A stretch of DNA of 64,000 nt, from positions 1,178,001 through 1,242,000 of the forward strand of contig NZ_CP017641.1 of the NCBI RefSeq assembly GCF_001983935.1. Reading direction: 5' to 3'. Source of the DNA: Fuerstiella marisgermanici (GTDB lineage: Bacteria; Planctomycetota; Planctomycetia; Planctomycetales; Planctomycetaceae). Under the pieces are notes generated by a model. It saw only the letters and a list, made by a program, of their open reading frames with translations. It ran no database searches and was not told the origin of the DNA. This document shows positions 46,164-55,889 of this stretch, in pieces. The stretch's first letter is position 1, and each line of letters starts with the position of its first letter. The position numbers were made by a program, and so were the translations under genes.

Positions 46164-47528
46164 ATGCACCGCTTTGCATTGCTACTCACTTTCCTGTTCA
46201 GCGGGGCCTGCTTCGCCGCCGACTCGCCCAACGTGATTTACATTCTGGCCGATGATCTCGGTTACGGCGACCTGTCGTGCTACGGCCAGGAAAAATTTCA
46301 GACGCCGAATATTGATCGCCTATCGACCGAAGGCCTGCAGTTCACGAATCACTATTCCGGTAACACGGTTTGTAGTCCGTCGCGAGCTGTCTTGATGACC
46401 GGCCAGCATTCGGGGCACTGCTATCTGCGAGGAAACCGGAGTGGCGAAGTTGGTGCGTCGCTGGACCCGGACATGACTGTGCTGCCCGAGGTCTTTAAAG
46501 CCGCGGGCTATGCCACCGGCGCCTACGGAAAGTGGGGACTTGGCCAGACTCATTTGCTAGGCAATCCCAACCCGTTGTCACATGGGTTTGATGAATTTTA
46601 CGGCTGGAAAAGTCAGGGGATCGCTCATACGTATTACCCGACGACTGTCGTCTACAACGGTAATGAACTGCGGCTAGAGGAAGGGACGTTCGTACATGAT
46701 CAGATCATCGATCGAGCCCTCATGTTCATTCGCACTCAAGCCGAATCGAAGACACCGTTCTTCTGCTACATCCCGACCGCCGTTCCGCACGCTGCGATGC
46801 ACGCACCGAAAGAACTGCACGAAAAATGGCGTAAAGTGTTTCCTGAATTCGACAGCAAAGTCGGCAAGTACACGGCCGCCGGAGAACCGTGCCCCGATGT
46901 GCAGAACCCGATCGCCGGATTCGCGGCGATGCTGGAAAACCTGGACAACGAAGTCGGTGACATCCTCGCTCTTATCAAAGATCTGGGCATTGACGACAAC
47001 ACGCTGGTGATGTTTACCAGCGACAACGGAGCTCATAAGGAAGGCGGACACGATCCAACGTTCTGGAATTCGACAGGCGGTTTGCGAGGTCACAAACGAG
47101 ACATGCACGAAGGCGGTATCCGAACTCCCATGATGGCTCGCTGGCCTGGCGTCATCAAACCCGGTACGAAAACCGATCATCTGAGCGGTTTTCAGGACAT
47201 TCTGCCAACCGTTTGTGAACTGGTTGGTCAGCCGGTGCCGCCTCAGAACGATGGCATCTCCTTCCTGCCGACTTTGCGAGGCGAAAAAACTGAGCAGCAG
47301 TCGCACGAATACCTGTACTTCGAATTCTGCAAGGGTGCCGATCAGAAGATCTTTTCGCAAGCCGTTCGCAAAGGTGACTGGAAGGCCTACCGAGAAAAGG
47401 GCAAGCCGACGCAGATCTTCAACCTCAAGAATGACCCGTTCGAAAAACAGGATCTCGCCAAATCGCAGCCTCAGCAAGTGAAAGAAATGGAAGCCATCAT
47501 GGATGAGGCTCACACGCCGTTGAAGTAG
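46164..47528 (+). CDS. arylsulfatase, secreted
   Basis: A 454-residue sulfatase with a signal peptide (about 1-19, ending CFAA). 'ILADDLGYGDLSCYG' supplies metal-binding aspartates; Cys70 in C-S-P-S-R is the formylglycine site, followed by 'LMTGQHSGH'. 'MFTSDNGAH' is the second metal site. It is of the arylsulfatase-A type, probably desulfating polysaccharides. Another sulfatase follows 140 bases later on the same strand. Confidence 0.94.
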   Translation: MHRFALLLTFLFSGACFAADSPNVIYILADDLGYGDLSCYGQEKFQTPNIDRLSTEGLQFTNHYSGNTVCSPSRAVLMTGQHSGHCYLRGNRSGEVGASLDPDMTVLPEVFKAAGYATGAYGKWGLGQTHLLGNPNPLSHGFDEFYGWKSQGIAHTYYPTTVVYNGNELRLEEGTFVHDQIIDRALMFIRTQAESKTPFFCYIPTAVPHAAMHAPKELHEKWRKVFPEFDSKVGKYTAAGEPCPDVQNPIAGFAAMLENLDNEVGDILALIKDLGIDDNTLVMFTSDNGAHKEGGHDPTFWNSTGGLRGHKRDMHEGGIRTPMMARWPGVIKPGTKTDHLSGFQDILPTVCELVGQPVPPQNDGISFLPTLRGEKTEQQSHEYLYFEFCKGADQKIFSQAVRKGDWKAYREKGKPTQIFNLKNDPFEKQDLAKSQPQQVKEMEAIMDEAHTPLK

Positions 47529-47666
47529 TAGCAAGCTTTAACGCGTCAATGCTGGCCGCGTCTTGCTGCATACGAGGGATGGAGTCTCATGCGACGCTGC
47601 TCGCTTCTTATTCGCCCCGGCGAAGAAGATGTTCCGTTCACTGTCACATACTGCGATTAGTCAAAA

Positions 47667-49004
47667 ATGCACCACTCTATTCTACTGCTGGTCTCGTGTC
47701 TGCTTCTCGGGGCACCAAACGGCCTCGCCGACGAACGGCCCAACATTATTTTCATCCTCGCCGATGATATGGGCTACGGAGACATTGGCTGCTATGGCCA
47801 TCCGTTGGCGAAGACGCCGCATCTGGATCAGCTGGCCAAAGATGGAGTCCGGTTTACTCAACATTACGCCAACGGGCCGGAATGCAGTCCGACTCGTACG
47901 GCATTTTTGACTGGCCGGTATCAGCAGCGAGTGGGCGGTTTGGAATGTGCGATCGGGACCGGCAACGTGGGGCGTTATGACGACGCTATTCGTTTGGCCG
48001 GACAGCGTGACCTCGGCTTGCCCGCGGATCGATCGGTGATTCCCGGCAAGCTGCAAGAAGCTGGCTACGCGTGTGCTTTGTTCGGAAAGTGGCACCTGGG
48101 CTACGAACCGAAGTTCAATCCCATGCAGCACGGTTGGGACGAATTCTTCGGTTACACGGGCGGCAACGTTCACTATTTCAATCACCGTGAAACCAGCGAT
48201 CTGCACGTGCTGTTTCGAGGCCGCCTGCCCGTCCATCGTGATGGCTATATGACTCATTTAATCACCGACGATTCGATCGAATTCATCAACCGCCACAAGC
48301 AGAAGCCGTTCTTTCTGTACGTTGCGCATGAGTGTCCGCATTTTCCGTATCAGGGGCCGAGTGATAAAGACAAACTCGTCAATGAAGATAACTGGATGGA
48401 ACCGGATCAGAATACTTACGTGGCGATGCTCGAAGATCTGGACGCCGAATTGGGACGCCTGCTGGAAGCCGTCGACGCTGCCGGGCTCGCTGACAACACG
48501 GTGGTGGTTTTCGCTTCGGACAACGGCGGCTTCGGACCCGTCGCTCACATGGCCGGTTTGCGAGGAGCCAAAGGGACGACGTTCGAGGGCGGCATCCGCG
48601 TGCCTCTGATCATCCGCTGGCCGGGACACATTGAAGCCGGAACAACATCGGATCAGGTCTGCGCGACGTTCGATCTGACTCGTTCGTTTCTGGCCCTGGC
48701 TGGTGCTACCGTCGCGGACGGTCGCCTGGAAGGTGACGACATCCTGCAACATATCACGTCTGGGACGGCCGACTACAGTCGCACGATGTTCTGGCGAGGC
48801 AAACGTGGCAAGCGAGTTTGGTCGGCGGTGCGCCATGGTGATGCGAAGTACGTTCGCCAGGTAGACGGCGAAAAAGCAGAAGAGTTCCTGTTCGATCTTT
48901 CGAAGGATCGAAATGAACAAGCCTCCTTGCTACCCAACAAAGACGCAATCCAACTGAAGCAGTTGCTGCGGAACTGGGAAGCAGAAGTGAGGCCAACGCG
49001 TTAG
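47667..49004 (+). CDS. sulfatase, secreted
   Basis: A 445-residue sulfatase with a signal peptide (about 1-22, ending GLADE). 'FILADDMGYGDIGCYG' and Cys73 in C-S-P-T-R, then 'LTGRYQQR', mark the formylglycine site; 'VVFASDNGGFG' is the second metal site. It shares ancestry with the preceding sulfatase but is not a recent duplicate. Both may form a polysaccharide-desulfating pair. Confidence 0.94.
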   Translation: MHHSILLLVSCLLLGAPNGLADERPNIIFILADDMGYGDIGCYGHPLAKTPHLDQLAKDGVRFTQHYANGPECSPTRTAFLTGRYQQRVGGLECAIGTGNVGRYDDAIRLAGQRDLGLPADRSVIPGKLQEAGYACALFGKWHLGYEPKFNPMQHGWDEFFGYTGGNVHYFNHRETSDLHVLFRGRLPVHRDGYMTHLITDDSIEFINRHKQKPFFLYVAHECPHFPYQGPSDKDKLVNEDNWMEPDQNTYVAMLEDLDAELGRLLEAVDAAGLADNTVVVFASDNGGFGPVAHMAGLRGAKGTTFEGGIRVPLIIRWPGHIEAGTTSDQVCATFDLTRSFLALAGATVADGRLEGDDILQHITSGTADYSRTMFWRGKRGKRVWSAVRHGDAKYVRQVDGEKAEEFLFDLSKDRNEQASLLPNKDAIQLKQLLRNWEAEVRPTR

Positions 49005-49161
49005 CGTCCACGTCTTCCTACTCACGAGGCCCCCGCCTAACTTACTCCCCACCAAAATCGCAACACGCCTCACTCCAAGTTCCCCAAGTACCCATTTAGG
49101 CATCTCGACCAGCGCCCAACGGAAGCGGTGCCGGCGCGTTAATTGGCCCATGTCTTCCCGC

Positions 49162-49827
49162 TCACGACGCCCCCGGCTGCCGGGCCGTCCCGGCGAGGTG
49201 TTGGACCCAGGCTGGAGGGACGTTGATGAGGATGTTGTCTCGAGCGATGCGGCGATCGGCGCAGTGGGCTGCCATGACGTCGTCGATGCGAGTGATGCGA
49301 GTTTTTTCGTCGCCGCGAGTCACGACTTTGCGGATCGGGCGGACGTACATGTATTCGAAATAGCTGAGCGTACCCGTCGGCTTCAGCAGCGTGAAGTAGT
49401 GGTTGGCAATCTGTTCGACCAGGTCCGCGGGGAAGTTGTTCAGCGGTAATCCTGAAATCACAAAGTCGTATTGTTCGTTTGGTAGAAACTCCTGCACCGG
49501 CAACTGGTGGATCTCAGAAAACGCAGACGCGCCACGCCATTGTTCGTCGTTTTGAAACCGGTCGTTTAAGATGCTCACAAACGATTCGTTAAGTTCGACC
49601 ATGTCGAAGTGGTCGCCGGATCGAAGCAGCGGCACAATTTTTTCGGTGACTGGCCCGGTGCCAGGACCAATTTCCAAAACGCGGATGGGGCTTTCACCGC
49701 GATCTGCGAGGAACCGCGTCATCGACCTGGCGAGAAACCGGCTGCTGGGCGCGATGGCCCCGGTCGTTTCGAAGCGCTGTCGAAACTGACGGAAGAAGGC
49801 AAAGTTGTTACGGAGCGTTTTGAGCAT
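49162..49827 (-). CDS. class I SAM-dependent methyltransferase, phospholipid N-methyltransferase-like
   Basis: About 221 residues from ATG 49827. Motif I is 'RVLEIGPGTGPVTEKI'; 'DFVISGLPLNNFP' is motif IV with a GLPLNNF block typical of PmtA/KsgA-like enzymes, and 'FEYMYVRPIRKV' follows. It resembles phosphatidylethanolamine N-methyltransferases more than rRNA dimethylases. The nearby CDP-alcohol and CdsA genes 4-5 kb away support a lipid role weakly. Confidence 0.8.
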   Translation of the reverse strand: MLKTLRNNFAFFRQFRQRFETTGAIAPSSRFLARSMTRFLADRGESPIRVLEIGPGTGPVTEKIVPLLRSGDHFDMVELNESFVSILNDRFQNDEQWRGASAFSEIHQLPVQEFLPNEQYDFVISGLPLNNFPADLVEQIANHYFTLLKPTGTLSYFEYMYVRPIRKVVTRGDEKTRITRIDDVMAAHCADRRIARDNILINVPPAWVQHLAGTARQPGAS

Positions 49828-50146
49828 TCGACGACCAGTGAGTGACACGGCAAAGCGGCGGAGTATCGTGAAACGAAACGGCCAATGCAACGACTCGACG
49901 GCGGATTCGCGCCGCGTGCGTTTCCCCGTGGATCACGATTCAACTTGGTTCCGCCCAGTTCTGCGTGTTCTTCGCTCACACCGATGGAATCTTACGCTCG
50001 ATTTACCATTCGCCCTGAGTCGTGTAGCGTTTGGTGGTCCCAGTTTGCCTTTGCTGTGACTGAGCCGCCATTGCACGAGCGTGGATTCAGCTCATCCTTC
50101 CAGCAATTGAATAAAGCTTAAATACTCTGACTCAGAAAGCGAAGCC

Positions 50147-50716
50147 GTGCCTACAAACGATACTGTTGACCCATTTCTCGCCGCTGCCATCAACACGTTG
50201 CAGACGAACAAGCGTCTTGCCGAACGAGCGGTCGAGCAGGTTGACGATGCGGGGCTGAGGAAGCCGCTCGACGCGAACACGAATTCCATTGCCGTGATCA
50301 TGAAGCATGTTGCGGGCAATCTGCTTTCACGTTGGACCGACTTTCTGACGACTGACGGCGAAAAACCGTGGCGTGATCGTGATACAGAATTCGTGGATGA
50401 TGGGTGGGCTCGTGACGAACTGCTGGCTTATTGGGAACGCGGCTGGCAATGCCTGTTTGATTCACTCAACAGCCTTTCTTCTACTGATCTTGAACGTACC
50501 GTTTTTATTCGCGGCGAAGAACACACTGTGCCGCTGGCGTTGCAGCGTTCGTTGGGACATTCGTGTTATCACGTCGGCCAGATCGTGCAGCTCGCGCGCG
50601 TTATGGCTGGCGACAACTGGACCACGCTCACCATTCCCAGAGGCCAGTCTGAGCAATTTAATGCGAAGAGTTGGGGGCAGGGGGGGACGCCAACAATCGT
50701 AGAAAGCGGACCGTAG
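50147..50716 (+). CDS. DinB-like protein (DUF1572 family)
   Basis: A 189-residue four-helix protein from GTG 50147. The metal-binding histidine pattern of DinB folds is seen as His in 'VIMKHVAGNLLSRW' and the pair in 'GHSCYHVGQIVQLARV'. 'GQSEQFNAKSWG' near the C-terminus is typical of DUF1572. Such proteins may act as thiol-dependent transferases; the substrate is unknown. Confidence 0.82.
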   Translation: MPTNDTVDPFLAAAINTLQTNKRLAERAVEQVDDAGLRKPLDANTNSIAVIMKHVAGNLLSRWTDFLTTDGEKPWRDRDTEFVDDGWARDELLAYWERGWQCLFDSLNSLSSTDLERTVFIRGEEHTVPLALQRSLGHSCYHVGQIVQLARVMAGDNWTTLTIPRGQSEQFNAKSWGQGGTPTIVESGP

Positions 50717-50849
50717 TTCGGTTTGGCGTTTCATGGCCGGTGAGTCCGGTGGGATCAGGACTGTGCCATGCCAGGCAGCCGTGCTTTGGCACACAACTTG
50801 CAACCTGTTGTTGGCATACGGTCTCAAGCCTGTTGCCGAGGATTTAGCC

Positions 50850-51311
50850 ATGATTCCACTCAAACGTATTCTCGTCCCCACCGACTTCAGTGAGCCAGGC
50901 AAGTCGGCGCTGCGATACGCGGTGGCCTTCGCAGATCAGTTTGCAGCGGCGGTCGATTTATTGCACGTGGTTGAGCCCGTTCCGCCGGGTGCGTTGCTTA
51001 GCTATCAGCCGGTGGAAGACTTAAGAGCGAGTCTGCGGCGCGATGCAGCAGCGAAGATGGAGAAGCTGCACGACGAATGGGAAGACTACGCGTTCCCTGT
51101 GAATCGTATTGTTGTGGAAGGCTTTCCATTCGTCGAAATTCTGAAGCACGCGAAGGAATCGAATGCTGACATGATCATCATGGGCACGCACGGCCACGGT
51201 GCTATCGCTCATATGTTTTTGGGCAGCGTTGCGGAAAAGGTCGTTCGAAAGGCGCCGTGTCCTGTGCTGACAGTGCGGCACCCTGAACACGAGTTTATTG
51301 ATCCCGGCTGA
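50850..51311 (+). CDS. universal stress protein (UspA family)
   Basis: A 153-residue UspA-domain protein from ATG 50850. 'RILVPTDFSEPGKSALRYAVAFA' opens the fold, and 'MGTHGHGAIAHMFLGSVAEKVVRKAPCPVLTV' holds the ATP-binding G-x2-G-x9-G-S motif. Such proteins respond to starvation, redox or DNA stress. A second USP domain follows in the same frame after a single TGA and 13 codons. Confidence 0.9.
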   Translation: MIPLKRILVPTDFSEPGKSALRYAVAFADQFAAAVDLLHVVEPVPPGALLSYQPVEDLRASLRRDAAAKMEKLHDEWEDYAFPVNRIVVEGFPFVEILKHAKESNADMIIMGTHGHGAIAHMFLGSVAEKVVRKAPCPVLTVRHPEHEFIDPG

Positions 51312-51350
51312 AGAGCCGCTGAAAATTCTAACGTATTCCCGCTGAAGAAT

Positions 51351-51806
51351 GTGCTGCTGGCCACTGACTTAAGTCGCATCAGTCGTGAGGCTGGGGCATT
51401 TGCACGCAAGCTGTGTCGGCAATTTGGGGCGACACTCCATCTGCTGAAAGTGATTCAGGACCAGGCCCACAACGTCACGGAATATGTTGAGCACCTCACG
51501 GAATCGCAGTTGCACGCCGAGCACCGACGGAAGCAACAGGAAGAAAAGACGCTTGTGGCCATGTGGGCGGCGATGTTCCCGCGTCTTCAGAAGGATCATC
51601 CGGTCGAGTATGCCACGCGATTGGGAGACCCGCAACAACTGGTGCCGGAATATGCCCGCGAACATCATATCGACCTGATCGTCACCGGAACCCATGGGCG
51701 TTCGGGCGTGCGTCGACTAATCCAGGGCAGCGTAGCGGAACACCTCGTGAGAATCGCTCCCTGCCCGGTGCTCACGGTTCATGCCAACGTGCCTCTAACG
51801 CATTAA
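51351..51806 (+). CDS. universal stress protein, second domain after in-frame TGA
   Basis: A 151-residue UspA domain: 'VLLATDLSRISREAGAFARKLC' and 'TGTHGRSGVRRLIQGSVAEHLVRIAPCPVLTV'. The GTG at 51351 is the only normal start and would begin inside the first beta-strand ('FPLKNVLLATD'), with no clear ribosome site. It continues the frame of the preceding USP with just one stop (TGA at 51309) between, so the two may have been one tandem-USP protein, as is common in bacteria. Confidence 0.8.
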   Translation: MLLATDLSRISREAGAFARKLCRQFGATLHLLKVIQDQAHNVTEYVEHLTESQLHAEHRRKQQEEKTLVAMWAAMFPRLQKDHPVEYATRLGDPQQLVPEYAREHHIDLIVTGTHGRSGVRRLIQGSVAEHLVRIAPCPVLTVHANVPLTH

Positions 51807-52588
51807 CGCATATCGCTGAGTAGTTTCTGGAACTCTGTATAGCTACGGAAATCGTCACGCGTACGGAATTCGTAGTGGCGTATTGGGCCCCGATCAATAA
51901 ATGCTCGAGTGGACGGCGTCACCCACGCCTTGGGCGCGTGAGTCAGCAGGTCTTCCGTGAGCATTCGGAAATTGGCTGAAGACGAACCCTTCATGCGCCC
52001 CGCCAAATACTCATAGTTGAGTTCGTCGCTGGCGAAGGCGAGTGGAGGTTCATCAACGGTCAGCACGACAAACGCTTCGGCTCGCATCTTTGGAGCGATT
52101 GTCACTCCGTCTGTCCACGACCGGTGAGAACTTCCCTGAGCCAGCGTGGGAGAAGGACGATGTCGGGCGGGAGCATCCGATGGCACCACGCCGACACTGA
52201 TCACAGACACAGCGGCCCACGGCCAGAACGTATCGCTGTCCGCATCGTGCACGACCTTCAGCCCGTCATCGTCAAGCCGCAGATGATGAACTCGTTCGGC
52301 ATGCAGAAGATTGGGCGTCTGTTCGACGGGAATCGCCACAGCGTGCAGCCCGAGTTCTCGCACGGCCGTAGAAATTGAAGCGGCCGCCGGGCGACTTAGG
52401 TCTCGCGGGATGATTCCCGGCAGAGATCGCACGATATGTCGGGCAGTGACAAGATCGAATTCGTCTGAAGTGGCAAGCGTCTGAGCCAGCAGTTCCTGGT
52501 CATCGTGAGTGCCGAAGACTACGACGCGATGATCTTTCGGAAGCGACTCATCCTGATTGGCGATGGAACTCGCAATATTGGTCGACAT
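51803..52588 (-). CDS. hypothetical protein
   Basis: A 261-residue protein. The middle has a PH-like beta region ('HHLRLDDDGLKVVHDADSDTFWPWAAVSVISVG') and the C-terminal half a mixed alpha/beta domain. Not a recognised family. It converges with the second USP, the two overlapping by four bases at their stops. A planctomycete-specific protein is likely. Confidence 0.7.
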   Translation of the reverse strand: MSTNIASSIANQDESLPKDHRVVVFGTHDDQELLAQTLATSDEFDLVTARHIVRSLPGIIPRDLSRPAAASISTAVRELGLHAVAIPVEQTPNLLHAERVHHLRLDDDGLKVVHDADSDTFWPWAAVSVISVGVVPSDAPARHRPSPTLAQGSSHRSWTDGVTIAPKMRAEAFVVLTVDEPPLAFASDELNYEYLAGRMKGSSSANFRMLTEDLLTHAPKAWVTPSTRAFIDRGPIRHYEFRTRDDFRSYTEFQKLLSDMR

Positions 52589-52643
52589 TGAGGTCGTCCC
52601 TCACAGAAAACGTGTGTAATTTCCTCGGCCGTGGCGTGGGGAG

Positions 52644-52868
52644 CTACTCGCAGTGGTGATTCAGGGCCCGTTCAATTTCCAGAATGGCTGCCTTATTGAC
52701 TTCGTCCGTCCCGCGAATCCGAAAACTGTCTTCCGCGGAGCCGTCTGCAAATACAGCGACCAGAACCTCGATACCGGATTCGTCAGTTTCAATCGTCACG
52801 CGACTGACGAGGTTGAGGTTGATCCAGCGAGTATCTTCATCGCTGGTGGTAATTCTCACAAAGTTCAT
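52644..52868 (-). CDS. small hypothetical protein
   Basis: A 74-residue acidic protein from ATG 52868: 'WINLNLVSRVTIETDESGIEVLVAVFADGSAEDSF' forms a beta meander, then an alpha helix. The composition and length suggest a true gene. It precedes the 261-residue hypothetical gene on the same strand by 55 bases, so both may be co-transcribed. Confidence 0.65.
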   Translation of the reverse strand: MNFVRITTSDEDTRWINLNLVSRVTIETDESGIEVLVAVFADGSAEDSFRIRGTDEVNKAAILEIERALNHHCE

Positions 52869-53195
52869 GCGGCATTCTGCTCCTTCTCAGAACTGTGCTT
52901 CATTCAATGTCCGCTCTCGCACACTGTGCGGAGATGACTCAGGTTTGACGCCCCGTATTCATTTCCGCCAACCCACAAATCTAAAGGGGCCACGCGGCAA
53001 TGAATTGTGGTGCTCAAGGATTTTGGCCAGCCCTCGGTCCTATGGCGGAAGTCAGGGGCGAGTGCTGAATCGGTCGCAAACAATCGACCGACTCGGCGGA
53101 GCGTTCACTTGCACGTCGCGTGCCGAAGCTTCCGCACGGCAGCTTTTTCAAGCCGACTCACTGGTCCGTCGTAAACGTCGCCGGGCGAATGGTAT
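52869..53195. other. intergenic region, no gene recognised
   Basis: About 330 bases between two minus-strand genes. No motif-bearing frame or hairpin with T-tract was seen. Confidence 0.4.
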
Positions 53196-53846
53196 TCACT
53201 CCTGAGGCGAGTCGGCGGGCACGGGGCTGCCCTGTCGCTGAGCACTTCGCAATCGCAACGCGGCACGCAGACTCAATACATCGGCGGTCCAATTAGGCAG
53301 CACGTATGTCATGGCGATGGTTTCCAGATTTGTCACGGTGCCACCAATCGCCGCGATTCGCAGTGGCCACAGTGACCAGTCCAGCAGCAAAGCAACGGCG
53401 GCAGCCAGAACCAGCCAATTGCCCCACTTCGCAAACTGTGTGTGATAGCTGGGAACTCGGCCATATTTCCAGAGACCGTAACCCACCGTGATCGCGTAGC
53501 AGATCAGCGGGACTGCCAGCCAAATCGCTTCTTTTTGCAGGACTTCCCACTTCAAGAGAAGGCAGCCAATAATCAGGCAACCGTACAAAATAGCGTCGGA
53601 AAGACTGTCCAGCCGTGCTCCGAAATCGGAACGCTGGTGCAGCCATCGAGCCAATCGTCCGTCGATCCAGTCTGACATGTGCAACACAACAAACAGCACC
53701 ACGAAAGCGGTAGGACGTCCGGAAATGGCCAGCCCCAGCAATGCGAGTGAACCAACGATTCGAAACCCACAGATCACATTGGGAATTGTCAGGTAGCGAT
53801 TCTTGTAAGGTTCGGATTCGACCGGAGGATCGTCCTGCAATGTCAT
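53196..53846 (-). CDS. CDP-alcohol phosphatidyltransferase family protein
   Basis: About 216 residues from ATG 53846, which overlaps the upstream cdsA stop as ATGA. The family signature D-G-x2-A-R-x8-G-x3-D-x3-D is exact, starting at 'IDGRLAR' near residue 62. Six or so membrane helices surround it. It transfers a phosphatidyl group from CDP-diacylglycerol to an alcohol, such as glycerol phosphate, serine or inositol. Coupling to the CDP-diacylglycerol synthase gene gives a substrate-enzyme pair. Confidence 0.93.
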   Translation of the reverse strand: MTLQDDPPVESEPYKNRYLTIPNVICGFRIVGSLALLGLAISGRPTAFVVLFVVLHMSDWIDGRLARWLHQRSDFGARLDSLSDAILYGCLIIGCLLLKWEVLQKEAIWLAVPLICYAITVGYGLWKYGRVPSYHTQFAKWGNWLVLAAAVALLLDWSLWPLRIAAIGGTVTNLETIAMTYVLPNWTADVLSLRAALRLRSAQRQGSPVPADSPQE

Positions 53847-54790
53847 GAAAACACCATCTGAACAAAGTAGTAGAACACCGGAGCGGTAAATGTAAGGCTG
53901 TCCACGCGATCGATCACGCCGCCCATGCCGGGAAGAATCGCGCTGCCGTCCTTCACCCCCACGTCTCGTTTCACGGCCGACATATTGATGTCCCCCAGAA
54001 ACGCGGCGACGACAAGCAGTAGTCCGGCCGACACGGAGATAAGCAACCCGCGAGTCGTGTTGCTCGCCGGAAACGTCGTCAGCCACGGGGCCAACAGTAG
54101 TGACAGCAACACAGAAGTTGCAACGCCGCCAGCGAACCCTTCCCACGTTTTGTTTGGCGAAATCAGAGGTGTGATTTTACGACGGCCAAATTTTCGGCCC
54201 ACTAGCGCCTGAGCAATGTCGTCCATTTCGGTGACAATGACGACAAACAGAAACCAGCCGACGTGGCCAACGGACGGCTCACCTTCTACCGGCAGTGTCA
54301 CCAGCAACGCAGCATGAGACAAACCGTACACCAGCAACATTATTCCCCAATACACCCCCGCCGTCGTCCTAATGAAGTCTTCCGGACCACAACCCAGAAG
54401 TCGCGCCGTGCTTAACAGCAACAGCGCGCCGATCGGTAGCACGAATTTCGCGAGTTCCAGATCGCCATGCGCAATCAAGCCGTATTGCAGCGGCACCGCC
54501 GCGCATGCCACCAACATTCCGACTTTGCCGATGCGCCGAGTACCAATTAGTTTCAGGAACTCTCTTACCCCCAGCACACTCGCCACCGCCAACAACACGC
54601 AAATTCCGGTCCGGCCGAAAATTACGGCGACGGACATCATGGCGGCCAGAGTCCACCAAACCCTCAAGCTGCTCATCCGTTTCTTCGCCAGCCCGGGATC
54701 TGCATTGCGAAGCGCGCTCATTCGCACAACCGTGCCAGTGCACAGTGCGAGAAACGTGGCAGCCAGCATCCACTGCAGATTATTGTTCAT
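53843..54790 (-). CDS. cdsA: phosphatidate cytidylyltransferase
   Basis: About 315 residues from ATG 54790 with about eight membrane helices. The CdsA C-terminal signature is present: 'SPNKTWEGFAGG' and 'SAVKRDVGVKDGSAILPGMGGVIDRVDSL' in pattern, with Met replacing the usual His of PGHGG. It makes CDP-diacylglycerol from phosphatidate and CTP in the membrane. It is followed by an overlapping CDP-alcohol phosphatidyltransferase and preceded by a TVP38-type protein. Confidence 0.93.
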   Translation of the reverse strand: MNNNLQWMLAATFLALCTGTVVRMSALRNADPGLAKKRMSSLRVWWTLAAMMSVAVIFGRTGICVLLAVASVLGVREFLKLIGTRRIGKVGMLVACAAVPLQYGLIAHGDLELAKFVLPIGALLLLSTARLLGCGPEDFIRTTAGVYWGIMLLVYGLSHAALLVTLPVEGEPSVGHVGWFLFVVIVTEMDDIAQALVGRKFGRRKITPLISPNKTWEGFAGGVATSVLLSLLLAPWLTTFPASNTTRGLLISVSAGLLLVVAAFLGDINMSAVKRDVGVKDGSAILPGMGGVIDRVDSLTFTAPVFYYFVQMVFS

Positions 54791-54858
54791 ATTGATCACT
54801 TTGTTTGCCTTACGATCACAACAGCAACGCAATCGTTGTGCCAGGCCAGATTGCAGTG

Positions 54859-55542
54859 TCACCGACGCAGAATCCGTCGCGTTAACCAGGGCAGAAACAC
54901 GGTTCCGCCCAGAGCCAGTATCATGGGACCATCCAACAGACTCAGCGGTCCAGCCGCAATCAGTTCCTGCAGAGTCGGAAGTCGCGTGCCAGCGTAGACG
55001 AACACGATATTGCCCGGCAGCAGGCCAAGCTGCGTGGCCCACCAAAAAGTCCGCAACGGAATGTCGGTGCCCGCTCCACATGCGTAATTCAGAAAGCTAA
55101 ACGGTGTGTGCGCCAGTCTCAGGGTCAGCAGATACATGGCACCGTCCCGCTTCATGTGGGCCTGAATCGGCTTCAGATAGATGCCGAATCGCGATTCCAC
55201 GGCCGACTTTAAGTAATAGCGACATAACAGGAAGGCGACCAAAGCCGCCGACACCAAAGCCGTGTTGACGATTAGCACGCCAAGCGTCAACCCGAACAGC
55301 CAACCCAGCAGGATTGACTTGCCAGCCAGCCCCGGAAACAAAGACGTCAGAAGGTACAGGACGAAAGCAATCATCGCCGACCTCACTGGATAAGCCTGAA
55401 TCGTGTCTCGCAGCCAGCGATCGTTTCGAACAAACCAATCCAGCGATGTGTAACGCGATGCCAGCACAGCCAAAAGGACCAGACTGGTGATGATCAACAG
55501 CGGAAGCAGCAGACGTTTCGCAAGAGTCTTCATGATTGGCAA
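54859..55542 (-). CDS. TVP38/TMEM64 family membrane protein
   Basis: A 227-residue protein with about five membrane helices. 'FPGLAGKSILLGWLFG' is the first re-entrant-like motif of the DedA/VTT family, and 'LRLAHTPFSFLNYACGAGTDIPLRTFWWATQLGLLPGNIVFVYAG' in outline is the second. VTT proteins act as lipid scramblases or transporters. The gene is first of the lipid cluster with cdsA. ATG 55533 is an alternative start. Confidence 0.88.
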   Translation of the reverse strand: MPIMKTLAKRLLLPLLIITSLVLLAVLASRYTSLDWFVRNDRWLRDTIQAYPVRSAMIAFVLYLLTSLFPGLAGKSILLGWLFGLTLGVLIVNTALVSAALVAFLLCRYYLKSAVESRFGIYLKPIQAHMKRDGAMYLLTLRLAHTPFSFLNYACGAGTDIPLRTFWWATQLGLLPGNIVFVYAGTRLPTLQELIAAGPLSLLDGPMILALGGTVFLPWLTRRILRR

Positions 55543-55889
55543 TCGTGCAGGTCACGTGCCGCCGCCGGCCCGGAGAAAAGCTTCGGCAACGATCAGCGTT
55601 ACGGCTGTCGGCGAGGGGCCGATCGGTCGCGTACTGAGTAAGTGTGACGACTTCACCAACAGATTGCATCGACGACCGGTGTCATGGCAGATACGGTGTG
55701 TATTCCTCACACAGGAACGCAGTTTGCAATTCGGCGGCGTTCGGTGGCATAAAGAAAATACTATCGCGCCGCGGGTAGTCATTCTGATGGGCAACTTTCC
55801 AAGGACGGTATCACTGTTGCATTGGTGATCGAAAATTCGCTGTGCACGTGGAAGTGTCGCTGTGATCCAGCTAAGTAGTTCTTTGCGGG
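55543..55889. other. intergenic region containing the displaced 3' end of the kinase gene
   Basis: If the IS66-like element is removed, the minus-strand frame of the Ser/Thr kinase at 57461 joins in frame to 55889 and goes on for 36 codons ('PAKNYLAGSQRHFHV...') to a stop at 55779. The rest (55543-55778) shows no gene. Confidence 0.5.
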
